The notes under the pieces: generated by a model
Told to the model about the DNA's origin: nothing
Databases searched by the model: none
Seen by the model: only the letters and a program-made list of their open reading frames with translations
Made by a program: the position numbers and the translations under genes
From: Candidatus Woesebacteria bacterium GW2011_GWA1_39_21
GTDB lineage: Bacteria; Patescibacteriota; Microgenomatia; UBA8517
Direction: 5' to 3'
Length of the DNA: 50,660 bases
Assembly (NCBI GenBank): GCA_000993685.1
Contig: LBWP01000005.1
Span: forward strand, 1 to 50,660
Shown here: positions 26,128 to 33,790 of the stretch, in pieces
Position numbering within the stretch: position 1 is the stretch's first letter
How the letters are laid out: each line of letters starts with the position of its first letter

Positions 26128-26218
26128 AGTAGAAGAGTAAAAGAGTGTAAGAGTATAAGAAAAACTTAGCGCTTAACGTTGAGATCATAATACTCACGCT
26201 CTTATACTCTCCCGCTCT
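26126..26218. repeat. Octamer tandem repeat and long hairpin, infA-rpmJ gap
   Basis: Starting at the infA stop codon, four 8-nt units of the form AGAGTDNA run in tandem (26126-26133, 26134-26141, 26142-26149, 26150-26157). The last two, with AG, are complementary to 26201-26218. An 18-bp stem forms with two mismatches and one G-T wobble, of which the inner 10 bp (26150-26159 with 26201-26210) are perfect, around a loop of about 41 nt. Nothing coding is visible. It lies just before rpmJ and may be regulatory or a slippage product. Confidence 0.7.
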
Positions 26219-26231
26219 ATCAAATTAAAAT

Positions 26232-26345
26232 ATGAAAGTGCAATCGTCTATAAAACCAAGGTGTAAAGATTGTAAATACGTTAAAAGACATGGGGTTTTG
26301 TATATTATTTGCAAAAATCCAAAACATAAGCAACGTCAAGGATGA
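26232..26345 (+). CDS. rpmJ: 50S ribosomal protein L36
   Basis: A 37-residue zinc-ribbon protein of the 50S subunit. The sequence [20 protein letters not shown] and the later [12 protein letters not shown] give the C-x2-C-x12-C-x4-H ligand set (Cys11, Cys14, Cys27, His32) typical of L36. It ends in TGA. The location between infA and rpsM is the standard one. The 76 bp to rpsM hold no recognisable feature. Confidence 0.95.
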   Translation: MKVQSSIKPRCKDCKYVKRHGVLYIICKNPKHKQRQG

Positions 26346-26421
26346 CGTTTAAAGCTTAAGACTTTGTCAAAAGCAAAGATAAGGATAGTTTAAGCTGATT
26401 TCAAAAGTAGTTAAAAAAAAC

Positions 26422-26823
26422 ATGGCTAGAATAGCAGGGCAGGAACTTAGCGATAAAGACAGAGTTTTATATTCTTTGACGCGAATTAAAGGTATTGGAA
26501 TGCCTATGTCGCAGAGGATCATGTTGGAAGCGGGCCTTTCAGAGGCGAAACGCGTTAAAGACCTGACACCTGAAGATATCGCAAAGATAAATGAACAAAT
26601 TGAGAAGATTGCTGTTGAGGGTGATTTGATTAGACAAACAAGATCCAATCTAACACGTCTCCACCAGATCGGTTCGTATCGGGGTTTGAGGCATTCACAC
26701 AATCTTCCAGTTAGAGGTCAAAGGACACGACATAACGCTCGTACAAAAAGAGGGAAGAGAAAAACAATCGGAGCTTTTAAAAAGGATGCTTTGACGAAGG
26801 TTCAAAAAGATCAGAAAGAATAA
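26422..26823 (+). CDS. rpsM: 30S ribosomal protein S13
   Basis: S13 is a head protein forming intersubunit bridges B1a and B1b. The 133-residue product contains the helix-two-turn-helix segment RIKGIGMPMSQRIMLEAGL, a central GSYRGLRHSHNLPVRGQRTRHNARTKRG and a basic tail. All are normal. rpsK follows 4 bp later. Confidence 0.97.
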   Translation: MARIAGQELSDKDRVLYSLTRIKGIGMPMSQRIMLEAGLSEAKRVKDLTPEDIAKINEQIEKIAVEGDLIRQTRSNLTRLHQIGSYRGLRHSHNLPVRGQRTRHNARTKRGKRKTIGAFKKDALTKVQKDQKE

Positions 26824-26827
26824 AAAA

Positions 26828-27211
26828 ATGGCCGAAAAAAAGAAGAAAAAAGTAACAAAACAGATAATAAAAGGTAGGCTCTATATCGCTGCGTCATTTA
26901 ATAATACCTTAGTTACGGTTACGGACGAGAAGGGTGAAGTTATTGGCTGGAGTTCGTCAGGTAACGCAGGTTTTAAAGGGACGAGAAAGTCAACTCCGTT
27001 TGCTGCAACTTCGGCAGTCGAAAAGGTTTTGGAAAAGGCAAAGTCTGAAAATGGGTTAAAGGAAGTTGAAATCTACGTAAAAGGTCCGGGGGCAGGAAGA
27101 GACGCTGCCTTAAGAGCTGTCAGAAGCGCGAACTTGAAGATATCGATGATTGCAGACGTTACGCCCATTCCGCACAACGGGCCAAGGCCTAAAAAGAAAA
27201 GACGTGCTTAA
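26828..27211 (+). CDS. rpsK: 30S ribosomal protein S11
   Basis: S11 lies on the platform near the E site and the anti-Shine-Dalgarno region. The 127 residues include AASFNNTLVTVTDEKGEVIGWSSSG, FKGTRKSTPFAA and a C-terminal DVTPIPHNGPRPKKKRRA, typical for the family. It is linked to rpsM and rpsD by gaps of 4-5 bp. Confidence 0.97.
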   Translation: MAEKKKKKVTKQIIKGRLYIAASFNNTLVTVTDEKGEVIGWSSSGNAGFKGTRKSTPFAATSAVEKVLEKAKSENGLKEVEIYVKGPGAGRDAALRAVRSANLKISMIADVTPIPHNGPRPKKKRRA

Positions 27212-27216
27212 TTACT

Positions 27217-27819
27217 ATGGCTAGATATACAGGACCAAAAGACAGGTTATCAAGATCGGTTGGATTCGACCTTTTTGGAAAGGGTGGCAAATTGACACGT
27301 TTAAATGTACCCCCAGGTATGCATGGTGGTCGTGGTTCACGAAGATCACCTTCGGAATTTTCTAAACAATTAAAAGAAAAACAGAAAGTTAAAAGATTGT
27401 ACGGTGTTTTAGAAAGGCAGTTTTCCCGCTATGCCGGAAAAGCGTTGAAGTCCAAAGGAAATACGGGGGAACAGTTACTATCGCTTCTTGAACGAAGATT
27501 GGACAATGTGGTCTACCGTTTGGGTTTTGCTCCAACAAGAATGTCTGCGAGACAGTTTGTTTCTCATAGACATGTTTCTGTTAATTCTAAGAAAGTTAGT
27601 ATTCCGTCATATCAAGTAAAAACTGGTGATGTCGTTTCTTTGTCGGAGAAGGCTACAAAAATTCCCTCAGCCGCAAAGATGTTGGAGAATAAGAATTTGA
27701 AGTTTCCCAGCTGGCTTGAAAGAAAAGGTGGATTTGGGAAAGTTGTATCACTTCCCATAAGGGATGATATTACAGAACCAATATCCGAACAAGATGTGGT
27801 GGAATATTATTCAAGATGA
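27217..27819 (+). CDS. rpsD: 30S ribosomal protein S4
   Basis: S4 nucleates 30S assembly and contributes to accuracy and mRNA unwinding. The 200-residue protein has the N-terminal domain (MARYTGPKDRLSRSVGFDL) and an S4 RNA-binding domain around residues 92-155 (LERRLDNVVYRLGFAPTR, ARQFVSHRHVSVN). No Cys zinc site is present in the N-terminal part. It ends in TGA. A 107-bp gap without visible genes precedes rpoA. Confidence 0.96.
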   Translation: MARYTGPKDRLSRSVGFDLFGKGGKLTRLNVPPGMHGGRGSRRSPSEFSKQLKEKQKVKRLYGVLERQFSRYAGKALKSKGNTGEQLLSLLERRLDNVVYRLGFAPTRMSARQFVSHRHVSVNSKKVSIPSYQVKTGDVVSLSEKATKIPSAAKMLENKNLKFPSWLERKGGFGKVVSLPIRDDITEPISEQDVVEYYSR

Positions 27820-27926
27820 TAAAATTACACGCTCTAAGGTTACTTTTTGGATATGCTATTAATACGATAGTTTATTATGCGAACCAAAGAGTGGATTTTT
27901 AAGTATTGTTGAAAGGCGGTGATAAA

Positions 27927-28841
27927 GTGAACGAACCAATATTTCAAATTATAGAAGAAGAGAAAAAGGCGGATTACGGAAAGTTTATTATTAGTCCTCT
28001 TGAGGCCGGATATGGAAATACGCTGGGTAATTCTCTAAGAAGGGTCTTATTAACAAGTTTGGCCGGAACTGCCATTACTAGAGTGAGAATTGCAGGTATC
28101 AGGCACCAGTTTTCTTCACTAAAGGGAATGAAAGAGGATGTTATCGAATTTTTACTAAATCTTAAGAAAGTCAGAATTTTTTACAACGATGAAAAACCGA
28201 TCAAGGCAACCTTGGAAGCTAAAGGACCTGGTGAGGTGAAGGCTAAAGATATTAAAATAGGCGCGCCGGCAAAAATAGCAAACCCGGATCTTGTTTTGGC
28301 ATATCTTAACAAAGACGCTTCCATAAATGCAAAAATGGATATTGAAACAGGTGTAGGTTATACGTCTTTTGAAGATAGGAAAACGGGAGAAGTTGGAGTA
28401 ATACCTATGGATGCCATTTTCACTCCAATTACGCGAGTCAACTACAAAGTTGAGGAGACACGTGTTGGTAGATTTACAAATTACGATCGCTTGGTTTTGG
28501 AGATTTGGACCGATGGAACAATCGAACCGAAACAAGCCCTACTAAAGGCTGCCAATATTATTGTCTCGTACTTTATGCAGATTGTTTCGCCAAAGAAGGT
28601 AGAAAAAACAGTTGGTGAAGATAAAAAAGATGATTTCGGGCCGGTTGGCAAACTGTCTGTTGAAGAGATAAATCTTCCGACAAGGGTAGCAAATGCCTTG
28701 ATAAAAGCTGGCTACGACACAGTAGAAGATCTTGCAAAAGCAGAAAAAGCAAAATTAGTAAAGGTCCGTAATTTAGGAGAAAAATCAGTTAAGATAATTG
28801 AGGCTGCGTTGGGTGAGAAGGGTTTAGCTATCGGTAAATAA
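27927..28841 (+). CDS. rpoA: DNA-directed RNA polymerase subunit alpha
   Basis: Alpha dimerises to start RNA polymerase assembly, and its C-terminal domain binds UP elements and activators. I place the start at GTG 27927 because AAGGCGGTGAT (27913-27923) is a near-perfect Shine-Dalgarno just ahead; a TTG at 27906 would lie upstream of it. The 304 residues contain FIISPLEAGYGNTLGNSLRRVLL (dimerisation motif) and a C-terminal domain from about residue 235 with LPTRVANALIKAGYDTVEDL and the helix-hairpin-helix VRNLGEKSVKII. This is one of few genes here with such a strong ribosome binding site. Confidence 0.95.
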   Translation: MNEPIFQIIEEEKKADYGKFIISPLEAGYGNTLGNSLRRVLLTSLAGTAITRVRIAGIRHQFSSLKGMKEDVIEFLLNLKKVRIFYNDEKPIKATLEAKGPGEVKAKDIKIGAPAKIANPDLVLAYLNKDASINAKMDIETGVGYTSFEDRKTGEVGVIPMDAIFTPITRVNYKVEETRVGRFTNYDRLVLEIWTDGTIEPKQALLKAANIIVSYFMQIVSPKKVEKTVGEDKKDDFGPVGKLSVEEINLPTRVANALIKAGYDTVEDLAKAEKAKLVKVRNLGEKSVKIIEAALGEKGLAIGK

Positions 28842-28892
28842 GCCGGAGAATCCTTTTTTGCCGTGGTTTGTTTGCTTTTCGCATATTTTTTT

Positions 28893-29447
28893 ATGAAAAA
28901 ACATGTTGCTGGAAGAAAGTTTTCGCGCGATACAACCTCTAGAAGGGCGATGTATCGTGCTTTGGTAAGAGACTTTTTTATGCATGACAGTCTTACGACC
29001 ACCAGTGCTAAGGCAATGACAATTCTTCCCATTATTGAGAGACTAATTGCCAGCGCCAAGAGCAGCACTTTGTCGCAGAGGCGGAGCGTTTATTCTTTTT
29101 TGGGAAATGATAGGAAAACAACTGATAAGATTTATGAGTTCTCAAAAAAAATGAAAACTACTGCTGGCGGATATCTTAAATATGTGAATCTGCCTTCCCG
29201 TAAAGGAGATAATGCACCTCTAACTAGAATTGAACTTTCCCAGAAATTAGAAAACAGTTTAGTAAAAAAGGGAGTTTCTGGAGGGAAAAAAGCCGACACG
29301 ACAAAAGTTGACGGTGCCAAAAAGTCCAATGTTACACTTTCAGAACCTGAGCAAAGCGCTCTGAAAAAGAATAGCGAAAGCGCGAAGAAGGGATCGATTT
29401 CAAACGTATTACAGAAGTTATCGTTAAAAAGAAAAGCACGAGATTAA
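28893..29447 (+). CDS. rplQ: 50S ribosomal protein L17
   Basis: L17 lies near the tunnel exit. From the ATG at 28893 it has 184 residues. The core (about 1-118) starts MKKHVAGRKFSRDTTSRRAM and includes TILPIIERLIASAK and a truncated-looking GGYLKYVNLPSRKGDNAP. The last 60 or so residues are a Lys/Ser-rich extension beyond the usual 117-130 residues. It follows rpoA as usual; truA, common after rplQ, is absent. Confidence 0.93.
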   Translation: MKKHVAGRKFSRDTTSRRAMYRALVRDFFMHDSLTTTSAKAMTILPIIERLIASAKSSTLSQRRSVYSFLGNDRKTTDKIYEFSKKMKTTAGGYLKYVNLPSRKGDNAPLTRIELSQKLENSLVKKGVSGGKKADTTKVDGAKKSNVTLSEPEQSALKKNSESAKKGSISNVLQKLSLKRKARD

Positions 29448-29452
29448 TAAAC

Positions 29453-29869
29453 ATGAAGACGTATATTTTGAGAAAGAAGAATATAAAAAGACAATGGCAT
29501 CTAATTGATGCAAAAGGGCAAGTACTTGGTAGGCTGACATCTCAAATTGCCATGAAGTTAACCGGAAAGACGAAGGTTGACTATACTCCCAATATCGATA
29601 ATGGTGATTATATAGTTGTTATTAACGCAAAAGACGTTAAAGTTACAGGCAATAAGGAAAAACAGAAAGTTTATCGAAGTCACTCTGGATACCCGGGGGG
29701 ATTTAAAGAGATCAAGTACGCCAAGATGAAGCTAGAAAATCCTGCACGGATAATACAGTTGGCTGTTTGGGGAATGCTTCCTGACAACCGATTAAGAGAT
29801 GGGAGAATGGCGCGTCTGAAGGTTTTTGTGGCAGACAAGCATCCTTATACAGATAAGTTTGATGTCTAA
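29453..29869 (+). CDS. rplM: 50S ribosomal protein L13
   Basis: L13 is an early 50S assembly protein that in some bacteria represses its own operon. The 138-residue protein has KRQWHLIDAKGQVLGRLTSQ, the NIDNGDYIVVINAKDV segment and VWGMLPDNRLRDGRMARL. Its final codons and stop form the left half of a strong hairpin (29855-29886) that separates it from rpsI. Confidence 0.97.
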   Translation: MKTYILRKKNIKRQWHLIDAKGQVLGRLTSQIAMKLTGKTKVDYTPNIDNGDYIVVINAKDVKVTGNKEKQKVYRSHSGYPGGFKEIKYAKMKLENPARIIQLAVWGMLPDNRLRDGRMARLKVFVADKHPYTDKFDV

Positions 29870-29889
29870 TTTCAGGCATCAAACTTTTT
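29855..29889 (+). terminator. Strong hairpin spanning the rplM stop codon
   Basis: AAGTTTGATGTCT (29855-29867) pairs with AGGCATCAAACTT (29874-29886) with one T-G wobble and a 6-nt loop that contains part of the TAA stop. Two stem T and three further T give TTTTT at 29885-29889. It has terminator form but sits only 12 nt before the rpsI ATG in what is normally a two-gene operon, so an attenuation or L13-binding role is possible. Confidence 0.7.
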
Positions 29890-29901
29890 GGCCTAAATAA
29901 T

Positions 29902-30312
29902 ATGGCAAAAATAAAAAAAATTGATTACACATATTCAGTAGGAAGACGTAAATCTGCATCCGCAAGAGTTAGGTTTTATAAGGGCGTGGGTGATTATCTC
30001 GTCAATGGACTTGTTATTGGTAAATATTTTTCAAATCCAGTTGACCGAAGTCTTTGGGCAAAAATGCTCAAGCAATATGAGGCTCTTGGTGAATATCATG
30101 CTTCAATTCGGGTGATTGGTGGGGGCAAGCATGGCCAGTTGGAGGCTGTTATCTCTGGAATTGCCAAATCGTTTGCTAAAGTTGAAAATGGAAAATTCAG
30201 ACAGGAGTTGAAGAAGGCGGGGCTTTTAACACGCGACGCGCGAACGCGGGAAAGACGAAAGGTTGGAACTGGCGGAAAAGCAAGAAGAAAGAAACAAAGT
30301 CCGAAGCGTTAA
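29902..30312 (+). CDS. rpsI: 30S ribosomal protein S9
   Basis: S9 reaches its C-terminal tail to the P-site tRNA. The 136-residue protein has YSVGRRKSASARVRFYKG, then SGIAKSFAK, and ends with RERRKVGTGGKARRKKQSPKR, in which the usual ...QFSKR ending is QSPKR. Size and order are normal. It closes the ribosomal block. The following 92 bp hold the promoter of the next gene. Confidence 0.97.
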   Translation: MAKIKKIDYTYSVGRRKSASARVRFYKGVGDYLVNGLVIGKYFSNPVDRSLWAKMLKQYEALGEYHASIRVIGGGKHGQLEAVISGIAKSFAKVENGKFRQELKKAGLLTRDARTRERRKVGTGGKARRKKQSPKR

Positions 30313-30387
30313 CTTTTTGTAGTCCGTCGGTTCGCACAAAACATGCTCCATATGAGTTTACTAGTCTTCTATGAGGATCTATTTGAG

Positions 30388-30396
30388 TGTTATAAT
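30388..30396 (+). promoter_or_regulatory. Extended -10 before the prenyl synthase gene
   Basis: TGT-TATAAT, a perfect extended -10, ends 8 nt before the ATG at 30405. Transcription would start at or next to the start codon, giving a leaderless mRNA. No good -35 is visible. Confidence 0.65.
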
Positions 30397-30404
30397 TCTC
30401 ATTC

Positions 30405-31484
30405 ATGAATGTAAAAAGCTATCTTAAGGAATATATAGTAAGGGCTGATGCCTTTATGGCTTCATATATAGCTAGAAAGATTTTAGAGGTTCAGGATGTT
30501 GGCAAAAATAGCAAGGGAGGACTTGTCGCTGTTGATATGCTCGAAAGATACAAAAATTTTTGTTTGGGTGGAAAAAAATTAAGGGGAGGAATTATACAAC
30601 TGGGTTATGAACTCTCCGGAGGGAAAAAGGAAGATGTTTTAGGAGCGTCTTCATCCATAGAATTCATTCATTCATTCCTTCTTATGCATGACGATATCCA
30701 AGATATGGATTTTCTTCGTCGGGGGCAGCCTACTATCCACAAACAATACGAATCAAAACATGAAGAAATGAAGTTTAAAAAAGATTTTAAACTTTATGGT
30801 ACTTCAATGGGAATCAATATGGGGGATCTTGGTGCTTACATGGGAATGGAAGTAATTCTTTCTTCGTCATTAGATGAGTCGCGGAAATTAGAAGCATCAA
30901 TTTATTTTTCAAGACTTTTGCAGAGAGTTGCTTTTGGTCAGGGGCTTGATGTTACATACGAGCAGCTTCCCAAAGTTACTGAAGCGGATGTTATGGAATT
31001 ACATCTTCAAAAAACAAGTGTCTATACAGTTGGTGGCCCATTAAAAATCGGTGCTATTTTAGGTGGTCTACCTAAGAAAAATATTAATGCGATTGAAAAG
31101 TACGGAGAACCAATAGGTATAGCTTTTCAGCTGCGAGATGACGAACTCGGTCTCTTTTCAAGTGAACAAGAATTGGGAAAACCAATCGGAAGCGATATAA
31201 GAGAGGGAAAAAATACAATTCTGAAAATCAAAGCTATTGAGAAGACAAAAGGCAAAGACAGGGAATTTTTGATGAAAGCTTATGGAGATAGAAACATAAG
31301 CAAGAAAGCTGTTGATAAGGTTAGAGACTTAACTGTCAAAACCGGAGCCTATGATTATTCTAAGAAACTCGCTAAGAAGTTGGTTGCGGATGGGAAGAAA
31401 TTTATACCGCAAATTACAAAAGATTTATATTTTCAAGACGCACTTTCTTCGTTTGCTGACTTCATGATAGAGAGAGGATCTTAA
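30405..31484 (+). CDS. Trans-polyprenyl diphosphate synthase (FPP/GGPP type)
   Basis: This family condenses isopentenyl diphosphate with allylic diphosphates to make all-trans chains. In the 359-residue protein the first aspartate-rich motif is DDIQD (residues 96-100), followed by RRGQPT. The second, in FQLRDDELGLF around residue 240, has Gly where the last Asp of DDxxD is usual. The KPIGSDIREGKNT segment fits the family. The product likely supplies the allylic primer for the downstream undecaprenyl synthase, 18 bp further on. No other isoprenoid-pathway gene is in the window, so chain length cannot be read from context. Confidence 0.88.
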   Translation: MNVKSYLKEYIVRADAFMASYIARKILEVQDVGKNSKGGLVAVDMLERYKNFCLGGKKLRGGIIQLGYELSGGKKEDVLGASSSIEFIHSFLLMHDDIQDMDFLRRGQPTIHKQYESKHEEMKFKKDFKLYGTSMGINMGDLGAYMGMEVILSSSLDESRKLEASIYFSRLLQRVAFGQGLDVTYEQLPKVTEADVMELHLQKTSVYTVGGPLKIGAILGGLPKKNINAIEKYGEPIGIAFQLRDDELGLFSSEQELGKPIGSDIREGKNTILKIKAIEKTKGKDREFLMKAYGDRNISKKAVDKVRDLTVKTGAYDYSKKLAKKLVADGKKFIPQITKDLYFQDALSSFADFMIERGS

Positions 31485-31486
31485 TG

Positions 31487-31495
31487 TGTTATAAT
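31487..31495 (+). promoter_or_regulatory. Extended -10 before uppS
   Basis: TGT-TATAAT ends 7 nt before the ATG at 31503, overlapping the space just after the upstream stop codon (31484). A second promoter here would let uppS be transcribed alone as a leaderless message. Confidence 0.6.
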
Positions 31496-31502
31496 CATTA
31501 AC

Positions 31503-32783
31503 ATGCCTTCGGATGACAAATCACCGTTTCCTCCCGGTACGATTGTTCCAAACCACATTGCTGTTATTCTTGATGGAAACGGAAGGTGGGCACGCTCAAG
31601 AGGGCTTCCTGTTACCAAGGGACATGAAGCCGGGGCGAAGGCAATAAAAAAAGTTATGGATGCGGCGCGTGGTTGGGGAGTTCACACCTTAACGATTTGG
31701 GGATGGTCGACAGAAAATTGGTCTCGCCCATACTGGGAGACTAAAAAAATTATGTCACTAGTTATGACATATCTTCAGAATGAATTAAAGACGGCGAAGA
31801 AAGACGGGATTAGATTTCATCACATAGGTAGAAAAGACAGGCTTCCAAAAGATGTTAGAGCGTGGATCACGAGAATAGAAAATGAAACAAGAAATAACAC
31901 CAAATATATTTTGAATGTAGCGTTAGATTACGGGGGACATGACGAGATAGTCAGAGCTGTAAAAAGAATAGTTGAAGACAAAATTCCATCAACAGAGATC
32001 GACGAGCAATTGTTCGAAAGCTATCTTGATACTTCCGGACAGCCGTATCCCTACCCCGATCTTTTTATCAGAACTTCCGGCGAACAACGAACAAGTGGAT
32101 TTTTGCCGTGGCAGCTGGCTTATACTGAATTCTATTTTGAACCCGACCATCTTCCCGACATGAACCCTGAAAAACTTAAAGCTGCGATACTGGATTTTAG
32201 CCGCAGAAGGAGGCGGTTTGGTGCGAAGGATAAGGTAATGCATTTTAAGTTCGAACCTGAAGCGGTTGCGAAACTTGAGGTTGCTTGGTGGCGGTTGAAG
32301 AAAATTCCGGCTGGCATAAGATTTCGTGATTATGCAATTGAACACATCAAAGAGCAGTTTGGAATTTCAAAAGATCTTGCCAAAAAAGCCGCGCAGTTGA
32401 TGGTCGAGGCGCTGGTTTGGGGTGAAGAGAAAAAGTGGGAAGAAGCGAAGAATCCACTAAAGAAGTTTTATGAGCTGCTCAAAGGCGAACTAAAATTGGC
32501 ATTTGAACCATCAATTGCTGCGTCATTGGAAGTTAAACTCTGGCAGGATATCGGTGATAAGAAAAATATCGGGAGTGTTTTAGATGTGGAAGAGGTTGCA
32601 CGTCAATATTATTCTGAAGTCTATCGTATTTCCGATTTTCAGGCGGCCAAAATTGCGCATTTGAGGATATTGGCTAATCTTGAGAGAAATTTAGCCGAAG
32701 ATGGGGAAGGTGATGATCATTGGAATAAGGCTCGGGATTATCTGCAGAAATATTACGTCGCACTAAAAGACCGCGTTGCTTAA
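31503..32783 (+). CDS. uppS: Undecaprenyl diphosphate synthase with duplicated C-terminal domain
   Basis: The N-terminal part (about residues 1-240) is a complete cis-prenyltransferase making the lipid carrier for envelope glycans: HIAVILDGNGRWARSRGLP with the catalytic Asp, WGWSTENWSRP, LFIRTSGEQRTSGFLPWQLAYTE and the closing RRRRRFG. The usual protein ends there at about 240-250 residues. This one continues for 186 residues, predicted helical, with an internal duplication: FEPEAVAKLEV at about 250 and FEPSIAASLEV at about 334, each followed by an Ala/Leu-rich stretch ending A(K/R)...L-x-K-(F/Y)-Y-x-x-L-K. I do not recognise this domain. Its stop overlaps the convergent HD gene by 4 bp. Confidence 0.93.
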   Translation: MPSDDKSPFPPGTIVPNHIAVILDGNGRWARSRGLPVTKGHEAGAKAIKKVMDAARGWGVHTLTIWGWSTENWSRPYWETKKIMSLVMTYLQNELKTAKKDGIRFHHIGRKDRLPKDVRAWITRIENETRNNTKYILNVALDYGGHDEIVRAVKRIVEDKIPSTEIDEQLFESYLDTSGQPYPYPDLFIRTSGEQRTSGFLPWQLAYTEFYFEPDHLPDMNPEKLKAAILDFSRRRRRFGAKDKVMHFKFEPEAVAKLEVAWWRLKKIPAGIRFRDYAIEHIKEQFGISKDLAKKAAQLMVEALVWGEEKKWEEAKNPLKKFYELLKGELKLAFEPSIAASLEVKLWQDIGDKKNIGSVLDVEEVARQYYSEVYRISDFQAAKIAHLRILANLERNLAEDGEGDDHWNKARDYLQKYYVALKDRVA

Positions 32784-33436
32784 TCAACTTTTATTTCAAA
32801 ACTTCTTAATTTTTCGATAAATGGTTTAACTTTTTCCTCTGTAATATCTTCAGATTTTATTATGCAATGAGAGAATATTTGTTTTTCATTTTCATAATTT
32901 TTCTTTTTAAGAAACTCAAATTTCTCGATTGTATATTTTTTGTCTATTTTACCGGCATACCGTTTCCACGCTTCTTTATATCTTGCTTCCATTGAAACAA
33001 CACCATATGGCGAAACTCGCTGGTCGGCATAAGATAATATTTTAAGATTATAGTTGGACGAACCCGAAATTTTTTCGGATTCGGAAAAACCGATTTGATC
33101 GATGAGATTTATAACATCTTGCAAAACTCCGATTTCTTTTAATATCTTGATTGTTACTTTATGATCGTCGCTGCCGTATTTTTTTGTAAATTCCCTGTAG
33201 ACATCTTTCCAGTAATCAACACCTTGAGGTAGAAACCATGTTTTACTGAAATGTTCAAAATCAAACTTAACAATGTTACCCAAATCATGGAGCAGTCCGG
33301 CGCCTATAATGAAATCTTTATTAATTGGAATTTTGACACTATCGCAGATAAAAGCAGCAACTGAAGCAACGTGGAGCATGTGGAGTTGAAGATTAGGTAA
33401 AATGTAATATTTCTCGTAAATTTCTTGTATTTTCAT
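32780..33436 (-). CDS. HD-domain hydrolase
   Basis: A 218-residue protein of the HD phosphohydrolase superfamily. Metal-binding residues are seen in LHMLHVASVAAF (His), GAGLLHDLGNIVKF (the HD pair) and SYADQRVSP (C-terminal Asp). Such proteins cleave phosphate from nucleotides or phosphodiesters; the substrate is unknown. It starts immediately after the stop of the upstream membrane-protein gene on the same strand (TAA followed by ATG) and overlaps the end of uppS by 4 bp. Confidence 0.8.
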   Translation of the reverse strand: MKIQEIYEKYYILPNLQLHMLHVASVAAFICDSVKIPINKDFIIGAGLLHDLGNIVKFDFEHFSKTWFLPQGVDYWKDVYREFTKKYGSDDHKVTIKILKEIGVLQDVINLIDQIGFSESEKISGSSNYNLKILSYADQRVSPYGVVSMEARYKEAWKRYAGKIDKKYTIEKFEFLKKKNYENEKQIFSHCIIKSEDITEEKVKPFIEKLRSFEIKVD

Positions 33437-33766
33437 TTAGCCTCCGACCATAAAAGAAGAAACGATAACTAGTAAGACGAAAAAGAGATTTAAATAGACT
33501 ATTTTTTTAGATTGTTGCGATTTGTTTTTAAAATAGCTTATCAAGGCTAAATTTAAAGCAATAAATGGTACAACTAAAAGCAGAAAAAGTTGTCCGGAAG
33601 ATGTCAACCTAGAGATTGTAAATTTGTAAATAAAACTCCAGAGGTAGCTTATCCCTCCGCTCAACCAAATCAGGATGGACGGGAGAGTGAAGATAATTGA
33701 CAAAAATAAGACTTTATCTTTCTTGAGAAGCAGGAATACTCTTTTGAACATCAAAACAATCTTCAT
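33437..33766 (-). CDS. Small membrane protein, unknown function
   Basis: A roughly 109-residue hydrophobic protein with three probable membrane helices: near residues 19-40 (LFLSIIFTLPSILIWLSGG), 56-79 (LFLLLVVPFIALNLALISYF) and the C terminus (LNLFFVLLVIVSSFMVGG). I choose ATG 33766; a TTG at 33790 lies at the edge of the neighbouring mobile element. It is coupled to the HD gene with no gap. The family is not recognised. Confidence 0.65.
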   Translation of the reverse strand: MKIVLMFKRVFLLLKKDKVLFLSIIFTLPSILIWLSGGISYLWSFIYKFTISRLTSSGQLFLLLVVPFIALNLALISYFKNKSQQSKKIVYLNLFFVLLVIVSSFMVGG

Positions 33767-33790
33767 ATTGTCGGTGCAGTTTTTATTCAA

